Below, piece by piece: positions 23,898-32,595 of a stretch of DNA of 64,000 bases. The stretch spans positions 1 through 64,000 of the forward strand of contig JAPSJV010000016.1 of assembly GCA_031178005.1 (NCBI GenBank), given 5' to 3'. The position numbers and the translations under genes are program-made. Source of the DNA: Pseudarthrobacter sp. GTDB taxonomy: Bacteria > Actinomycetota > Actinomycetes > Actinomycetales > Micrococcaceae. Each line of letters starts with the position of its first letter. Position 1 is the first letter of the stretch. The notes beneath the pieces were generated by a model, which saw only the letters and a list, made by a program, of their open reading frames with translations, ran no database searches and was not told where the DNA came from.

Positions 23898-25304
23898 ATG
23901 GAGACTGCTGTTGTAACCACCGCTGCGCCCCCTGAGGGGCGGCCCGGGCTGGGCCGGTCCATGAATTCACGCCAGCTGACCATGATGGGGCTGGGCAGCG
24001 CCATCGGCGCCGGCCTGTTCCTGGGTTCCGGGGTCGGGGTCCAGGCGGCAGGGCCCGCCGTGCTGCTCTCGTATCTCGTGGCCGGCACCTTGGTCATCAT
24101 CGTGATGCAGGCCCTGGGCGAACTGGCTGCAGCGAATCCCAGCTCCGGGGCGTTCTCCGTCTACACGCAGAAGGCGCTCGGGAAGACCGCCGGATCAACC
24201 GTCGGATGGCTTTGGTGGTTCCAGCTGGTTGTGGTTATTGCCGCCGAGGCCCTGGGCGCTGCGGCCCTTCTGGCATCAGTGTTCCCGGAACTGCCGGTGT
24301 GGCTGCTGTCCCTGCTTTTTGTTGGCGTCTTCTCGGTCATCAACGTCGCAGGCGTGAAGAATTACGGTGAGTTCGAGTTCTGGTTCGCCATCCTCAAGGT
24401 CGCCGCCATCATCATCTTCCTATTGATCGGAACGGCCCTGATCTTTGGCTGGCTCCCCAATACAAATTCCCCCGGGCTGAGCAACATTTTGGATAACGGG
24501 GGCTTTGCGCCCGCAGGCTTGGCCGGAATCGCCTCCGCCCTTCTTGTGGTGGTTTTTGCCTTTGGTGGAACGGAGATCGTGAGCGTTGCCGCGGCGGAGA
24601 CCGCTGATCCCGTCAGAAGCGTAGGCAAAGCGATCCGCACAGTCGTTTGGCGCATCATGGTTTTCTACATCGGTTCGCTGGCCATCATCGTGACCGTTGT
24701 GCCCTGGGACTCCGAAGAGCTCAGCTCCCCGTTCGCCGCAGTGCTGGCCGTAGCCCGGATTCCGGGTGCCGAGACGGCGATCATCCTGGTGGCCGTGGTG
24801 GCGTTGCTTTCCGCGCTGAACGCCAACCTCTATGGTGCCTCGAGAATGATCTACTCCCTGGCCGAACGCGGGGACGCGCCTTCGGTGCTGCTCCGGCTCA
24901 ACAAGGCGAAGGCGCCCGTTGTCGCCGTCTTGGTGTCGGTGGCGGTAGGGATCGTCTCCACCGTGCTGGAACTTTTCTTCCCGGACCGGGTACTGCCGGC
25001 ACTGCTGAACCTGGTGGGGTCAACTGTCCTGCTGGTGTGGGGTTCGGTGCTGGTGTCCCAGCTCATCCTTCGCCGCCGGGCAGACCGGGCCGGCCAGCCG
25101 CTCACCTTGAGGATGCGGGCCTTCCCCTACCTGACCATCGCCGGCATGGTGATCCTCGCGGCCATCCTTATCCTGACCTGCTTCGACTCCGGCGCCAGGA
25201 CGCAGTTGCTGTCCACCATCGCGCTCACTGCAGGCATCGCCGTCGCCTGCAAGGTGGCAGCGCGTTCCCGTGGCACGTCGGAACAGGACCTGGTGGCTAA
25301 GTAG
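23898..25304 (+). CDS. APC family amino acid permease
   Basis: A 468-residue transporter with about 12 spans. The APC signature NSRQLTMMGLGSAIGAGLFLGSG is near residue 22, and ALGELAAANPSSGAFSVYTQ and FAFGGTEIVSVAAAETADP follow. It resembles the GABA/aromatic amino acid permease group. It is divergent from the aminotransferase/ThDP operon and overlaps the convergent Lrp gene by eight bases, so it likely supplies the amino acid for the aminotransferase. Confidence 0.85.
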   Translation: METAVVTTAAPPEGRPGLGRSMNSRQLTMMGLGSAIGAGLFLGSGVGVQAAGPAVLLSYLVAGTLVIIVMQALGELAAANPSSGAFSVYTQKALGKTAGSTVGWLWWFQLVVVIAAEALGAAALLASVFPELPVWLLSLLFVGVFSVINVAGVKNYGEFEFWFAILKVAAIIIFLLIGTALIFGWLPNTNSPGLSNILDNGGFAPAGLAGIASALLVVVFAFGGTEIVSVAAAETADPVRSVGKAIRTVVWRIMVFYIGSLAIIVTVVPWDSEELSSPFAAVLAVARIPGAETAIILVAVVALLSALNANLYGASRMIYSLAERGDAPSVLLRLNKAKAPVVAVLVSVAVGIVSTVLELFFPDRVLPALLNLVGSTVLLVWGSVLVSQLILRRRADRAGQPLTLRMRAFPYLTIAGMVILAAILILTCFDSGARTQLLSTIALTAGIAVACKVAARSRGTSEQDLVAK

Positions 25305-25782
25305 CCGCAGCTTCAAGCAGGGGCAGCGTCCTGCCCTGGAAGTGGGTATTCAGGACGATCACCGAGGACGAGCGCACGATGGTTTTGGTCGCGATCATGG
25401 CATCGAGGACGCGCTGCAGATCCGAATTGGACCGGGCCACAATCCGTACCATCAGGTCAAAGCTCCCGGACACGGTGTGGATCTCCATCAGCTCCGGAAT
25501 CCCGCCCAGGACCGCGACGACGGTGTCGTGCCCCATGTCCTGATTGATGGTCAGCGAGCAGAAGGACACCACCGGGAAGCCAAAATTGGCGGGGTCCGGC
25601 TGCGGCGCCCACGATTCGATGACGCCGTTCTCCATCATCTTGTCCAACCTGGACTGGACGGTGGCGCGGGAGATATTGAGGATCCTGGAGGCCTCCAGCA
25701 CCGAGGACCTCGGCGATTCCGTAAAGAACCTGACAATCCTGGCATCCACGCTGTCGACTGACACCACAGGTCTTGCCTCCAT
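25297..25782 (-). CDS. Lrp/AsnC family transcriptional regulator
   Basis: A 161-residue feast/famine regulator: helix-turn-helix VLEASRILNISRATVQSRLDKMMENGVI, then a RAM effector domain with IPELMEIHTVSGSFDLMVRIVARS. It probably senses the amino acid handled by the neighbouring permease and aminotransferase and binds the palindromes at 23716-23829. It ends inside the 3' end of the permease gene (8-bp convergent overlap). Confidence 0.85.
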   Translation of the reverse strand: MEARPVVSVDSVDARIVRFFTESPRSSVLEASRILNISRATVQSRLDKMMENGVIESWAPQPDPANFGFPVVSFCSLTINQDMGHDTVVAVLGGIPELMEIHTVSGSFDLMVRIVARSNSDLQRVLDAMIATKTIVRSSSVIVLNTHFQGRTLPLLEAAAT

Positions 25783-25862
25783 TAGCTAGTTCTGCCGCAG
25801 AATGCGAGCCTTCCTCATGAAAGGGCTGCAATCTGCCAACTGTGTTTCGAGTGTAGTACGGG

Positions 25863-25900
25863 ATGTACGACGGCGGGAGGTGCCGCCGTTGTGCATCCTG
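25863..25900. terminator. GACGGCGG-type terminator
   Basis: GGATGTACGACGGCGG and CCGCCGTTGTGCATCC form an imperfect hairpin just beyond the 3' end of the ABC-F gene (minus strand). Confidence 0.6.
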
Positions 25901-25919
25901 CCTTTGGTGACGTCCCGCG

Positions 25920-27554
25920 TCAGCCCTTGCCACTACCTGCGGACGGTTCCGGCAGTTCCGCCTCGTCCAGCGCCCCGTCATGATCCAGCTCGAGGACCAT
26001 GTCCAGTCCCAGCCGGGCCAGGAAGCCGTCATCGTGGCTCACCACCAGAACGGCCCCGCGGTAACCGCGCAGGGCTTCAACGAGTTGGTCGACGCTGCCC
26101 AGATCCAGGTTGTTGGTGGGCTCATCAAGCACCAGGAGCTGAGCCGGGGGATCGGCGAACAGCAACCTGGCCAGGGCTACCCGGAAGCGCTCGCCCCCGG
26201 AAAGTGTCCGGACGGGGCGGTGGACGGAGCCGCCACGGAGCAGGAGCCGCGCCAGGTTGTTGCGGACCGTGCCGGGAGAGAGCGCTGGCGCTGCGGCGCC
26301 GACGACCTCCAGGGCGCTCTCGGAATCGGAGAACGGGTCCAGGCGCTGTGGCAGATAGCCGACCCGGTCCGTGAAGAGCCGGCCGGATGTCTGCCCTGGT
26401 TCCGTGGGGCGTCCGTGCAGAAGATTCTCCAGCAGGGTGGTCTTACCTGAGCCGTTCGGCCCGGCCAGGGCGATGCGCTCGGGCCCCTGGATGACAAACG
26501 TCCTGTTCGAGCCGCTCAGTTCGGCAATCCGCCGGCTCCTCGCCACCTGCGGATCGGGAAGGTCCAGGTGAATGTGTTCGTCGTCGCGGATGCGTGCCGC
26601 GGCAGTGTCGAGGGCCGCCTGGGCTGCCCGGACATCGCCCTCGGCGTCCATGCGGAGTTTCGCGGCGGAGACCTCTGCATTGGACGCCCACTGGTTCATC
26701 GCAATCCTGGGTGCCCGCTTGTTGTCGTAGTTGGTCTGGGCTGTTCGGGCGCGCCGGGCGAGCTTGGTCTCCGCTTCGATGCGCTGGCGTTTCTCCGTTT
26801 TGACTGCCTGCGCAGCCGTGCGTTCGGCCTGGATGGCAGCGGCCTGCTCTGAATCCAGATGGCGGCGCCACGCACTGTAGGGGCCACCGAAAACACTTAG
26901 GCGGCCGGCATGCAGCTCCGCTGTGTGCTCCATCAGTTCCAGCAAGGCAGTGTCATGGCTGACCACCACCAGTGTTCCAGTCCAGGACGCCACCAGGTCA
27001 TACAGCGTGGACCGCGCCTGCCGGTCCAGGTTGTTGGTGGGCTCATCCAGGAGTGTTATGGGATTCCGCTGGAGCCTCAGGCCGGCAATGGCCACCAGCA
27101 TCACCTCCCCGCCGGAGAGGTGCGCCACCGGACGCACCAGGTCCTCAGCGGTCAGGCCGATGTGGCGCAAGGACTCCTCAGCCTGCGCCTCAATATCCCA
27201 GTCGTCTCCCAGCACCTCGAAGTGACGTTCGGCCACGTCGCCGGACTCGATGGCGCGGAGGGCGTTCAGCTTGTGGTCGATGCCCAGCAGTCCGGCCACC
27301 GTGGCGTCCACGTCCAGGGTGAGGTTCTGGGGCAGATAGCCTACGTCGCCCGAGGTGGAGATCTGGCCGGCGGCAGGCGGGAGGTGGCCGGCAATCAGCC
27401 GGAGCAGGGTGGATTTCCCTGAGCCGTTCCGGCCTACCAGCCCGGTGCGGCCGGGATTAAATGTGCCGGTGATGGCGGCGAGTGCGGGAGTGCCGTCCGG
27501 CCAGGAGAAACTGGCGTTGGCAACGGTAATGGGGGAGTTCTTGGGGGAATGCAT
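25920..27554 (-). CDS. ABC-F family ATPase (ribosome protection/antibiotic resistance type)
   Basis: A 544-residue protein with two ABC domains and no membrane spans, the ABC-F layout. Domain 1 has Walker A GLVGRNGSGKSTLLRLI, signature HLSGGEVMLVAIAGL and Walker B TLLDEPTNNLD. A charged helical linker (RRHLDSEQAAAIQAERTAAQ through TKLARRARTAQ) follows. Domain 2 has LAGPNGSGKTTLLENLL, LSGGERFRVALARL and LVLDEPTNNLD. ABC-F proteins act on the ribosomal E site as translation factors or give resistance to macrolides, lincosamides or pleuromutilins. The ribosome binding site lies within a 13-bp stem (27558-27596), which favours an inducible resistance-type gene. Confidence 0.85.
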   Translation of the reverse strand: MHSPKNSPITVANASFSWPDGTPALAAITGTFNPGRTGLVGRNGSGKSTLLRLIAGHLPPAAGQISTSGDVGYLPQNLTLDVDATVAGLLGIDHKLNALRAIESGDVAERHFEVLGDDWDIEAQAEESLRHIGLTAEDLVRPVAHLSGGEVMLVAIAGLRLQRNPITLLDEPTNNLDRQARSTLYDLVASWTGTLVVVSHDTALLELMEHTAELHAGRLSVFGGPYSAWRRHLDSEQAAAIQAERTAAQAVKTEKRQRIEAETKLARRARTAQTNYDNKRAPRIAMNQWASNAEVSAAKLRMDAEGDVRAAQAALDTAAARIRDDEHIHLDLPDPQVARSRRIAELSGSNRTFVIQGPERIALAGPNGSGKTTLLENLLHGRPTEPGQTSGRLFTDRVGYLPQRLDPFSDSESALEVVGAAAPALSPGTVRNNLARLLLRGGSVHRPVRTLSGGERFRVALARLLFADPPAQLLVLDEPTNNLDLGSVDQLVEALRGYRGAVLVVSHDDGFLARLGLDMVLELDHDGALDEAELPEPSAGSGKG

Positions 27555-27557
27555 GCG

Positions 27558-27596
27558 GGCTCCAGGAGTTTCAACGGGTGCGCTGAAACTGGAGCC
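27558..27596 (-). promoter_or_regulatory. RBS-sequestering hairpin in the ABC-F leader
   Basis: In the minus-strand transcript, GGCTCC-AGTTTCA (27596-27584) pairs with TGAAACT-CCT-GGAGCC (27573-27558), giving 13 base pairs with a 3-base bulge and a 10-base loop. The GGAG that would bind the ribosome, five bases before the ATG at 27554, lies inside the stem. A second AGTTTCA copy at 27642-27636 could pair instead with the same TGAAACT, so two exclusive folds are possible. A tiny frame GTG..TAG (27653-27624, nine codons) covers that upstream copy. Confidence 0.5.
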
Positions 27597-27755
27597 GGCC
27601 GTGGGCAGGCAGAGTTCAGCGCGCTAGCAGCGGCGTGAAACTACTGAATCCACAACAATGGCCTGACACTCGGGAATGGAACGTGACCAGTCTGTCAGGG
27701 GACGCCGCAATCTCGCAAGCCCCCGGTGCGGGAGGGGAGCGGCACCCAAACAGGA

Positions 27756-27787
27756 CGGACGACGGCGGGAGGTTCCGCCGTCGTCCG
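27756..27787. terminator. GACGGCGG-type terminator, identical to 1-32
   Basis: A 32-bp palindrome, identical in every base to that at 1-32, just past the 3' end of the RpiR-family gene (minus strand). Confidence 0.7.
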
Positions 27788-27801
27788 CTCTATGGTTTTG
27801 A

Positions 27802-28704
27802 TCAGTACCCCAGGTCCTCGCGGAGGGTGGTGAGCTGGTGCGATGTTTCCACGGCGAGTTCCCGGTCCACGGAAGCGAGGGCCTGAACCAGGACGTCGCC
27901 AACAACAATCGCCGTCAGCGTTTCGCTGGTCATGCCGGTGGGGGTGTGGGGAGCCAACAGGAGCACGCTGGTATTGAGCCCTAGTGACGTGGCTGGTTTG
28001 TCCGTCACCAGGATGGTGGAAGCGCCTACCGTTGCGGCCCGCTGGATGAGGATATCAACCTCCCGGGTGATGCGTCCCGGGGCGAAAATGACGGCCACAT
28101 CGTTCTGCCGCAGAGGCAGTAGGTCGTCGGCCAGACGGAAGCCGTCGCTTCCGATGTACCTGGCAGCCCGGCCGATCCTGTTGAGGCGCAGCACAAGGTT
28201 GGAGGCGGCCAGGCCGGAAGCGCCGACGCCGTAGCTCACAACCAGCCCTCCCCGGGCCAACAGTTCCACGGCCGCGGTGATGGCCTCGAACTGGGTGGCA
28301 TCTGCACCCAGCTTCACGCGCTCCTGGGCCTCATCCCAAACGTGGTTCCAGATCTCCTCAATGCCCGCACCCATGTGGTCAATGCGCTGCTGGAGCCGGA
28401 CTTCGGGTGCCACGCTGGACGTGAAGACCATGGCCACGTCGCGCTTCAGTTCCTGGAGCCCGGAGTAGCCAAGTGACTGGACGGTGCGCACGATGGTGGC
28501 GCTGCTGGTCCCGCTTTCCACGCCAAGTTCCTGTGCGCTGCCGTAAAGAAGCCGCCCCGGCGGGCAGTTGCTCAGGAAGCTGCTGACCGTTCGCTCCGCT
28601 TTGGAGAGGTTGGGCCACTCATTGCGGACGCGGGAACGAAGCTCGGCAAGTGCAGAATTTTTCGTATCATCTGTTACGTCAATCACATTCTGTGTATCAT
28701 TCAT
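27802..28704 (-). CDS. MurR/RpiR family transcriptional regulator
   Basis: A 300-residue regulator. The N-terminal RpiR helix-turn-helix contains NEWPNLSKAERTVSSFL, then GVESGTSSATIVRTVQSLGYSGLQELKRDV. The C-terminal SIS domain contains ARGGLVVSYGVGASGLAASNLVLRL (given in parts), RQNDVAVIFAPGRITREV and ILVTDKPATSLG. ATG 28704 is chosen (MNDTQNV). It is divergent from the hydrolase/ABC importer operon and probably controls it. CATTAC-N15-GTAATG at 28702-28728 overlaps its own start. SIS-domain regulators usually sense sugar phosphates, but those next to peptide-type importers are also common. Confidence 0.85.
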   Translation of the reverse strand: MNDTQNVIDVTDDTKNSALAELRSRVRNEWPNLSKAERTVSSFLSNCPPGRLLYGSAQELGVESGTSSATIVRTVQSLGYSGLQELKRDVAMVFTSSVAPEVRLQQRIDHMGAGIEEIWNHVWDEAQERVKLGADATQFEAITAAVELLARGGLVVSYGVGASGLAASNLVLRLNRIGRAARYIGSDGFRLADDLLPLRQNDVAVIFAPGRITREVDILIQRAATVGASTILVTDKPATSLGLNTSVLLLAPHTPTGMTSETLTAIVVGDVLVQALASVDRELAVETSHQLTTLREDLGY

Positions 28705-28728
28705 TACCAGAGCCGCCTTCGTGTAATG
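28702..28728. promoter_or_regulatory. Candidate RpiR operator
   Basis: CATTAC-N15-GTAATG is a perfect 6-bp inverted repeat covering the regulator's start codon. GTAAC occurs twice more at about 28753 and 28763, in front of the hydrolase gene. The evidence is position and symmetry only. Confidence 0.3.
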
Positions 28729-28801
28729 GGTGCTCCCATATCTTTCAGTTTTGTAACACATGGTAACGGCCAGGAGTGGCGTTCGAAAGGCAGGCATCAC
28801 A

Positions 28802-29995
28802 ATGGATGGTTCTACATTGCGGGTCATCGAGATTACGGGTGACCCGTCAGAAAGAGGCCGGCAGTACGGCCGCGCCGCTGCGGACCTGATCGCTGACTCA
28901 ATCAGCTTCTACGCGGAGGCGCTGCCGGAGCAGACGGGCTTCACCTGGGATCAGCTGCGGGCCAACGCCCTGCAGTGGCTGGACCTGAGTGCCGCCGTGG
29001 CTCCGGAGCTTGTCATCGAACTTGAGGGAGTTGCCGAGGGGAGCGGCCAGGATCCGCTGGACATTATGATCCTGAACGTCCGCGGCGAACTCATCTATGA
29101 CGCCGGGAGCAAGCCCGCAACGCCCGTTACGGAAGACGACGAGCGCGACGCGGTGGATGGCTGCACTTCCTTCGTGTTGACGGACAACGCGGCCGGCGAT
29201 GGTCACATGTACGTCGGGCAGAACTGGGACTGGAGGTTTGGCACCCAAAAGACTGCCGTAATCCTGCGCGTGGTCCAGGATCCGCTTCCTACCATCATCA
29301 TGCAGGTGGAGGCCGGCCAGATTGGCCGCCAGGGTGCAAATTCAGCCGGGATTGCCCTCAACGCCAACGGGCTGGGCGGACGGTTCGACGCCGAAATCGG
29401 ATTACCGCAGACGTTCATCCGGCGGATGGTGCTTAACCAGGCTGAGCTCCATGACGCACTCAACGTCCTGTTCCGGAACCGGCCGCACATTGCCAGCAAC
29501 GCTGTGCTCTCACACAGGTCCGGATTCTCCATCAATGTGGAAACAACCCCGGGTCGGAACGCCTGGATGTATCCCACTGACGGGTTGCTGGTGCACGGGA
29601 ATCACTACGAGGCGTTTATACCGCCGCAGCTGGCGAACACTTACCGCCCGGTCTCTGTTGATTCCCTGTTCCGGGTTCCGCAGGCCCGGCATGGCCTCGA
29701 TAAGGTACGGGCTGCAGGATCAACGGCTGAAGCCCGGGCATCGATCAGGCAGGCAATGGCGGACCACCTCGGCTACCCGGAATCCGTTTGCACCCATCCC
29801 GATACCCGCCGTCCCGCAATCCGGCAGTGGTCCACCATCCTGTCCAGTTGCGTGGACCTCACCACGGGGGACTATCTGGTCAGCAATGGCACCCCCTGCA
29901 ACCACGAGTACGAGCTCATGCCGTGGAACCTGTTCGACGGTCCCGGATCGGCCCACACCACCATCGACACACCACTGCTGGAGGCAAAACTATGA
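28802..29995 (+). CDS. C45-type Ntn hydrolase (acyltransferase/amidase-like)
   Basis: A 397-residue protein of the peptidase C45/acyl-CoA:6-APA acyltransferase family. The residues before the catalytic core (RGRQYGRAAADLI, ELEGVAEGSG, ILNVRGEL) match. The Gly120-Cys121 pair in DGCTSFVL is where the family cleaves itself to expose an N-terminal cysteine nucleophile. GQNWDWRFG, GLNANGLGG-like ALNANGLGG and HGNHYEAF follow. It lacks a signal peptide, so it acts in the cytoplasm, probably hydrolysing an N-acyl amide or peptide delivered by the ABC importer encoded downstream (ATGA overlap). ATG 28802 has AAAGG 11 bases upstream. Confidence 0.8.
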   Translation: MDGSTLRVIEITGDPSERGRQYGRAAADLIADSISFYAEALPEQTGFTWDQLRANALQWLDLSAAVAPELVIELEGVAEGSGQDPLDIMILNVRGELIYDAGSKPATPVTEDDERDAVDGCTSFVLTDNAAGDGHMYVGQNWDWRFGTQKTAVILRVVQDPLPTIIMQVEAGQIGRQGANSAGIALNANGLGGRFDAEIGLPQTFIRRMVLNQAELHDALNVLFRNRPHIASNAVLSHRSGFSINVETTPGRNAWMYPTDGLLVHGNHYEAFIPPQLANTYRPVSVDSLFRVPQARHGLDKVRAAGSTAEARASIRQAMADHLGYPESVCTHPDTRRPAIRQWSTILSSCVDLTTGDYLVSNGTPCNHEYELMPWNLFDGPGSAHTTIDTPLLEAKL

Positions 29996-31641
29996 AAACC
30001 CAAAAGTCCCTTGGTGCCACCGGCCGCGCCGCTTTGAGCGGAGCAGTGCTCCTGGCGCTCAGCCTCACAGCATGCGGAGGCGAAGCACCGAACGCTGCTG
30101 CCCCGGCAGTCAAAGTGCCCTTCGGCCCAACCACGGCGGAGCCGGCAGGAACCGTCGATTCCTTGACCTGGATGCTGCCACAGGAGCCGGCTACCTTTGA
30201 CCTCGATGTGGATGGCGGAACAGCTGAAAACACCATCCTCTCCAACGTCTGCGAGCGCTTGATGCAGGTGCAGCCGGACCTGGGCACCAAACCGCACCTG
30301 GCCGAAAAAGCCGAATGGACCAGCGACACCACAGTTGTATTCACGCTCCGCGAGGACGTGACCTTCCATGACGGCACCGCAATGACCGCCGATGACGTGC
30401 TCTGGAGCATGCAGCGGCACTCAGCCAAGGGGGCCGACGAAGCAGACGAATACGGAAACGTCACAGGCATCGCGGTCACCGGGGACAGGGAAGTCACCGT
30501 GACGTTGAAGCAGCGAGATGCGATCTTCCTCCAGGCCATGGCCGGCAACGGCGGCATTGTCCTTAACCGGAAAGCGGTGGAAGCCCAGGGCGCCACCTAC
30601 GGCTCACCCTCCAGCCCCGATGCCTGCTCGGGTCCGCTCACCCTGGACAAATGGACTTCCGGAACCAGCGTTACCCTCGTCAAGGCCGCTGGCTATTGGG
30701 ACGCCGCCAACCAGTCCAAGGCCGGCAAAGTGACCTTCCGCTGGGCGGATGAGAACGCAATCGTCAATTCCCTGACCAGTGGTGAAGCCCAGGGCGCTTA
30801 CCTGGACAGCCCGGCCGCGGCTGTTCCGCTGCAGGGCAGCGGCAACATCTCGGTTGCGCAGGGGCCGGCCACCAACGTGTGGTCGCTGCTGGCTACGGAA
30901 CGCGGCCCGCTCAAGGACGTGCGACTGCGCCAGGCCCTGTCCCTGGCTCTTGACCGTCAAGGGATTGCCCAGGCCGCCTTCGGAGGGCTGGCCCAACCTT
31001 GGAAGACTCCCGTTGGTTCGGGAGCGTGGGGTTATGAAAAGGATGCTTTCCAGGCCGCATATGACAGCCTTGAAGGGGCGCCTGCACAGCCATCCGAAGA
31101 CGACCTTGCCAAGGCAAAGGAGCTGGTGGCCGACGCTGGAACCCCAACCGAACCCATCATCATTGCCAACAGCGGCGACTCCATCCGCAGCGTGATCTCC
31201 AGCGCCGTGGCGTCAGCAGCGCAGAAAATCGGCCTGACAACGCAGATCGTGACCATACCGCGGCAGCAGTATGGGGACTTTTATTCCGATCCCGCAGTCC
31301 GTGGCCAGGCCGACGTCTTCTCCGATGAGTACTACATTTCGAAGAACGATCCCGTGGGCTTTTACAAAAACGGCAGCTCAACCGCCCGGGTGAACTTCGT
31401 CAAGTTCAGCGGAGAGGGATACGACGAAGCAGTTAAGGAAGCCCAAGCGGCAACCGATGATGCCGAGCGCGCCCGGCTGGCCATCGGGCTGCAGAAGCAA
31501 TGGGTGGAAGCGGCAGTCTGGGTCCCCGTTGTCCAGACACCAGCCACATTGGCTATGTCCAAGGACATCACCGGCGCCCCTTCCTCGGCGTCGTTCCTTT
31601 ACTACCCGTGGGCCGCTGATATCGGCAGCGCCAAGAAGTAA
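29992..31641 (+). CDS. Peptide/opine-type ABC importer substrate-binding lipoprotein
   Basis: A 549-residue family 5 extracellular solute-binding protein. The lipoprotein signal LALSLTACGG gives the acylated cysteine near residue 28. The SBP family 5 pattern follows: LTWMLPQEPATFD, TILSNVCERLM, VVFTLREDVTFHDGTAMTADDV, DVRLRQALSLALDR. It binds small peptides, opines or similar amides outside the membrane. ATGA overlap with the hydrolase gene; four bases to the first permease gene. Confidence 0.9.
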   Translation: MKTQKSLGATGRAALSGAVLLALSLTACGGEAPNAAAPAVKVPFGPTTAEPAGTVDSLTWMLPQEPATFDLDVDGGTAENTILSNVCERLMQVQPDLGTKPHLAEKAEWTSDTTVVFTLREDVTFHDGTAMTADDVLWSMQRHSAKGADEADEYGNVTGIAVTGDREVTVTLKQRDAIFLQAMAGNGGIVLNRKAVEAQGATYGSPSSPDACSGPLTLDKWTSGTSVTLVKAAGYWDAANQSKAGKVTFRWADENAIVNSLTSGEAQGAYLDSPAAAVPLQGSGNISVAQGPATNVWSLLATERGPLKDVRLRQALSLALDRQGIAQAAFGGLAQPWKTPVGSGAWGYEKDAFQAAYDSLEGAPAQPSEDDLAKAKELVADAGTPTEPIIIANSGDSIRSVISSAVASAAQKIGLTTQIVTIPRQQYGDFYSDPAVRGQADVFSDEYYISKNDPVGFYKNGSSTARVNFVKFSGEGYDEAVKEAQAATDDAERARLAIGLQKQWVEAAVWVPVVQTPATLAMSKDITGAPSSASFLYYPWAADIGSAKK

Positions 31642-31644
31642 GCC

Positions 31645-32595
31645 ATGAAACGGGTAATCTACCGTCTGCTCGGGATGGTCCTGACCCTGGTGGTGAGCTC
31701 CTTCATCATCTTTGCTGCGATGTATGCGGCCCCCGGGGACCCGGTGACCTTCCTGATCGGAAACCCGGAGAACATCACACCGGAACGCATTGCTGAGGTC
31801 AGGGCCCAGTACAACCTGGACCAGCCGCTGCTGGTGCAGTACTGGCTCTGGGCCAGCAGCGCATTCACCGGGGACCTCGGCGTTTCCTTCCAGTACCACC
31901 AGGGGGTGGGTGACTTGATGGCGACACGGCTGCCCGCCACGCTTGCGCTCGTGGCACTGTCTTCGGTGTTCTTCATCGTGGCGGGGATCGGCCTCGGTAT
32001 CCTGGCAGCGCTCCGGCAGGGCCGTAGGACGGACTCAACGGTGACGGCGTTTACCACTCTGGCTTCGTCCGTACCGTCCTTCGTCATCGGCCTGCTGCTC
32101 GTCTCTGTGTTCGCCGTCGGCCTCAGATGGTTCCCCGTCTCCGGCGCCGGAGACGGGTTCCTTGACCGGATCCATCATCTGATCCTTCCCGCCCTCGCCC
32201 TGGCGGTAGGCGCAGTCGCCATCATCAGCCGGGTAACTCGCCAGTCAATGGTGGAACAACTGGCAACGGACCATGTGGAGGCGGCACGCAGTTTTGGCTT
32301 GTCCGCATCGAAAGTGGTCCGCAGGCACGTCCTCCGGAACTCTTGGGGGCCCATCCTCACTATGGTCGCCCTGGTGGTGGCCAGCATGCTGGCGGGAACC
32401 GTCGTCGTCGAGAGCGTCTTCGGCATCAGCGGAGTGGGCAAGCTCCTGGTGGACGCCATCAACACCCACGACTTTCCGGTGGTCCAGGCCGTGCTCCTCT
32501 ACATGGTGGTCACTTACATGGTGGTGACCACCATGGTGGACCTGGTCCATCCGTTGCTGGACCCCCGGATCAAGGCAAGGAACAAGAATTCATGA
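31645..32595 (+). CDS. ABC importer permease, DppB type
   Basis: A 316-residue inner-membrane permease: MKRVIYRLLGMVLTLVVSSF at the N-terminus, then PGDPVTFLIG, the DppB-typical APGDP region, and the EAA-like cytoplasmic loop EAARSFGLSASKVVRRHVLRNS. It pairs with the next gene's product to form the translocation channel and overlaps it by four bases (ATGA). Confidence 0.9.
   Translation: MKRVIYRLLGMVLTLVVSSFIIFAAMYAAPGDPVTFLIGNPENITPERIAEVRAQYNLDQPLLVQYWLWASSAFTGDLGVSFQYHQGVGDLMATRLPATLALVALSSVFFIVAGIGLGILAALRQGRRTDSTVTAFTTLASSVPSFVIGLLLVSVFAVGLRWFPVSGAGDGFLDRIHHLILPALALAVGAVAIISRVTRQSMVEQLATDHVEAARSFGLSASKVVRRHVLRNSWGPILTMVALVVASMLAGTVVVESVFGISGVGKLLVDAINTHDFPVVQAVLLYMVVTYMVVTTMVDLVHPLLDPRIKARNKNS

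Noticed and set aside
27624..27908. 94-residue minus-strand open frame over the terminator and ABC-F leader
   Set aside because: It overlaps the RpiR 3' end and a terminator hairpin; only its last nine codons are considered, as a possible leader peptide.
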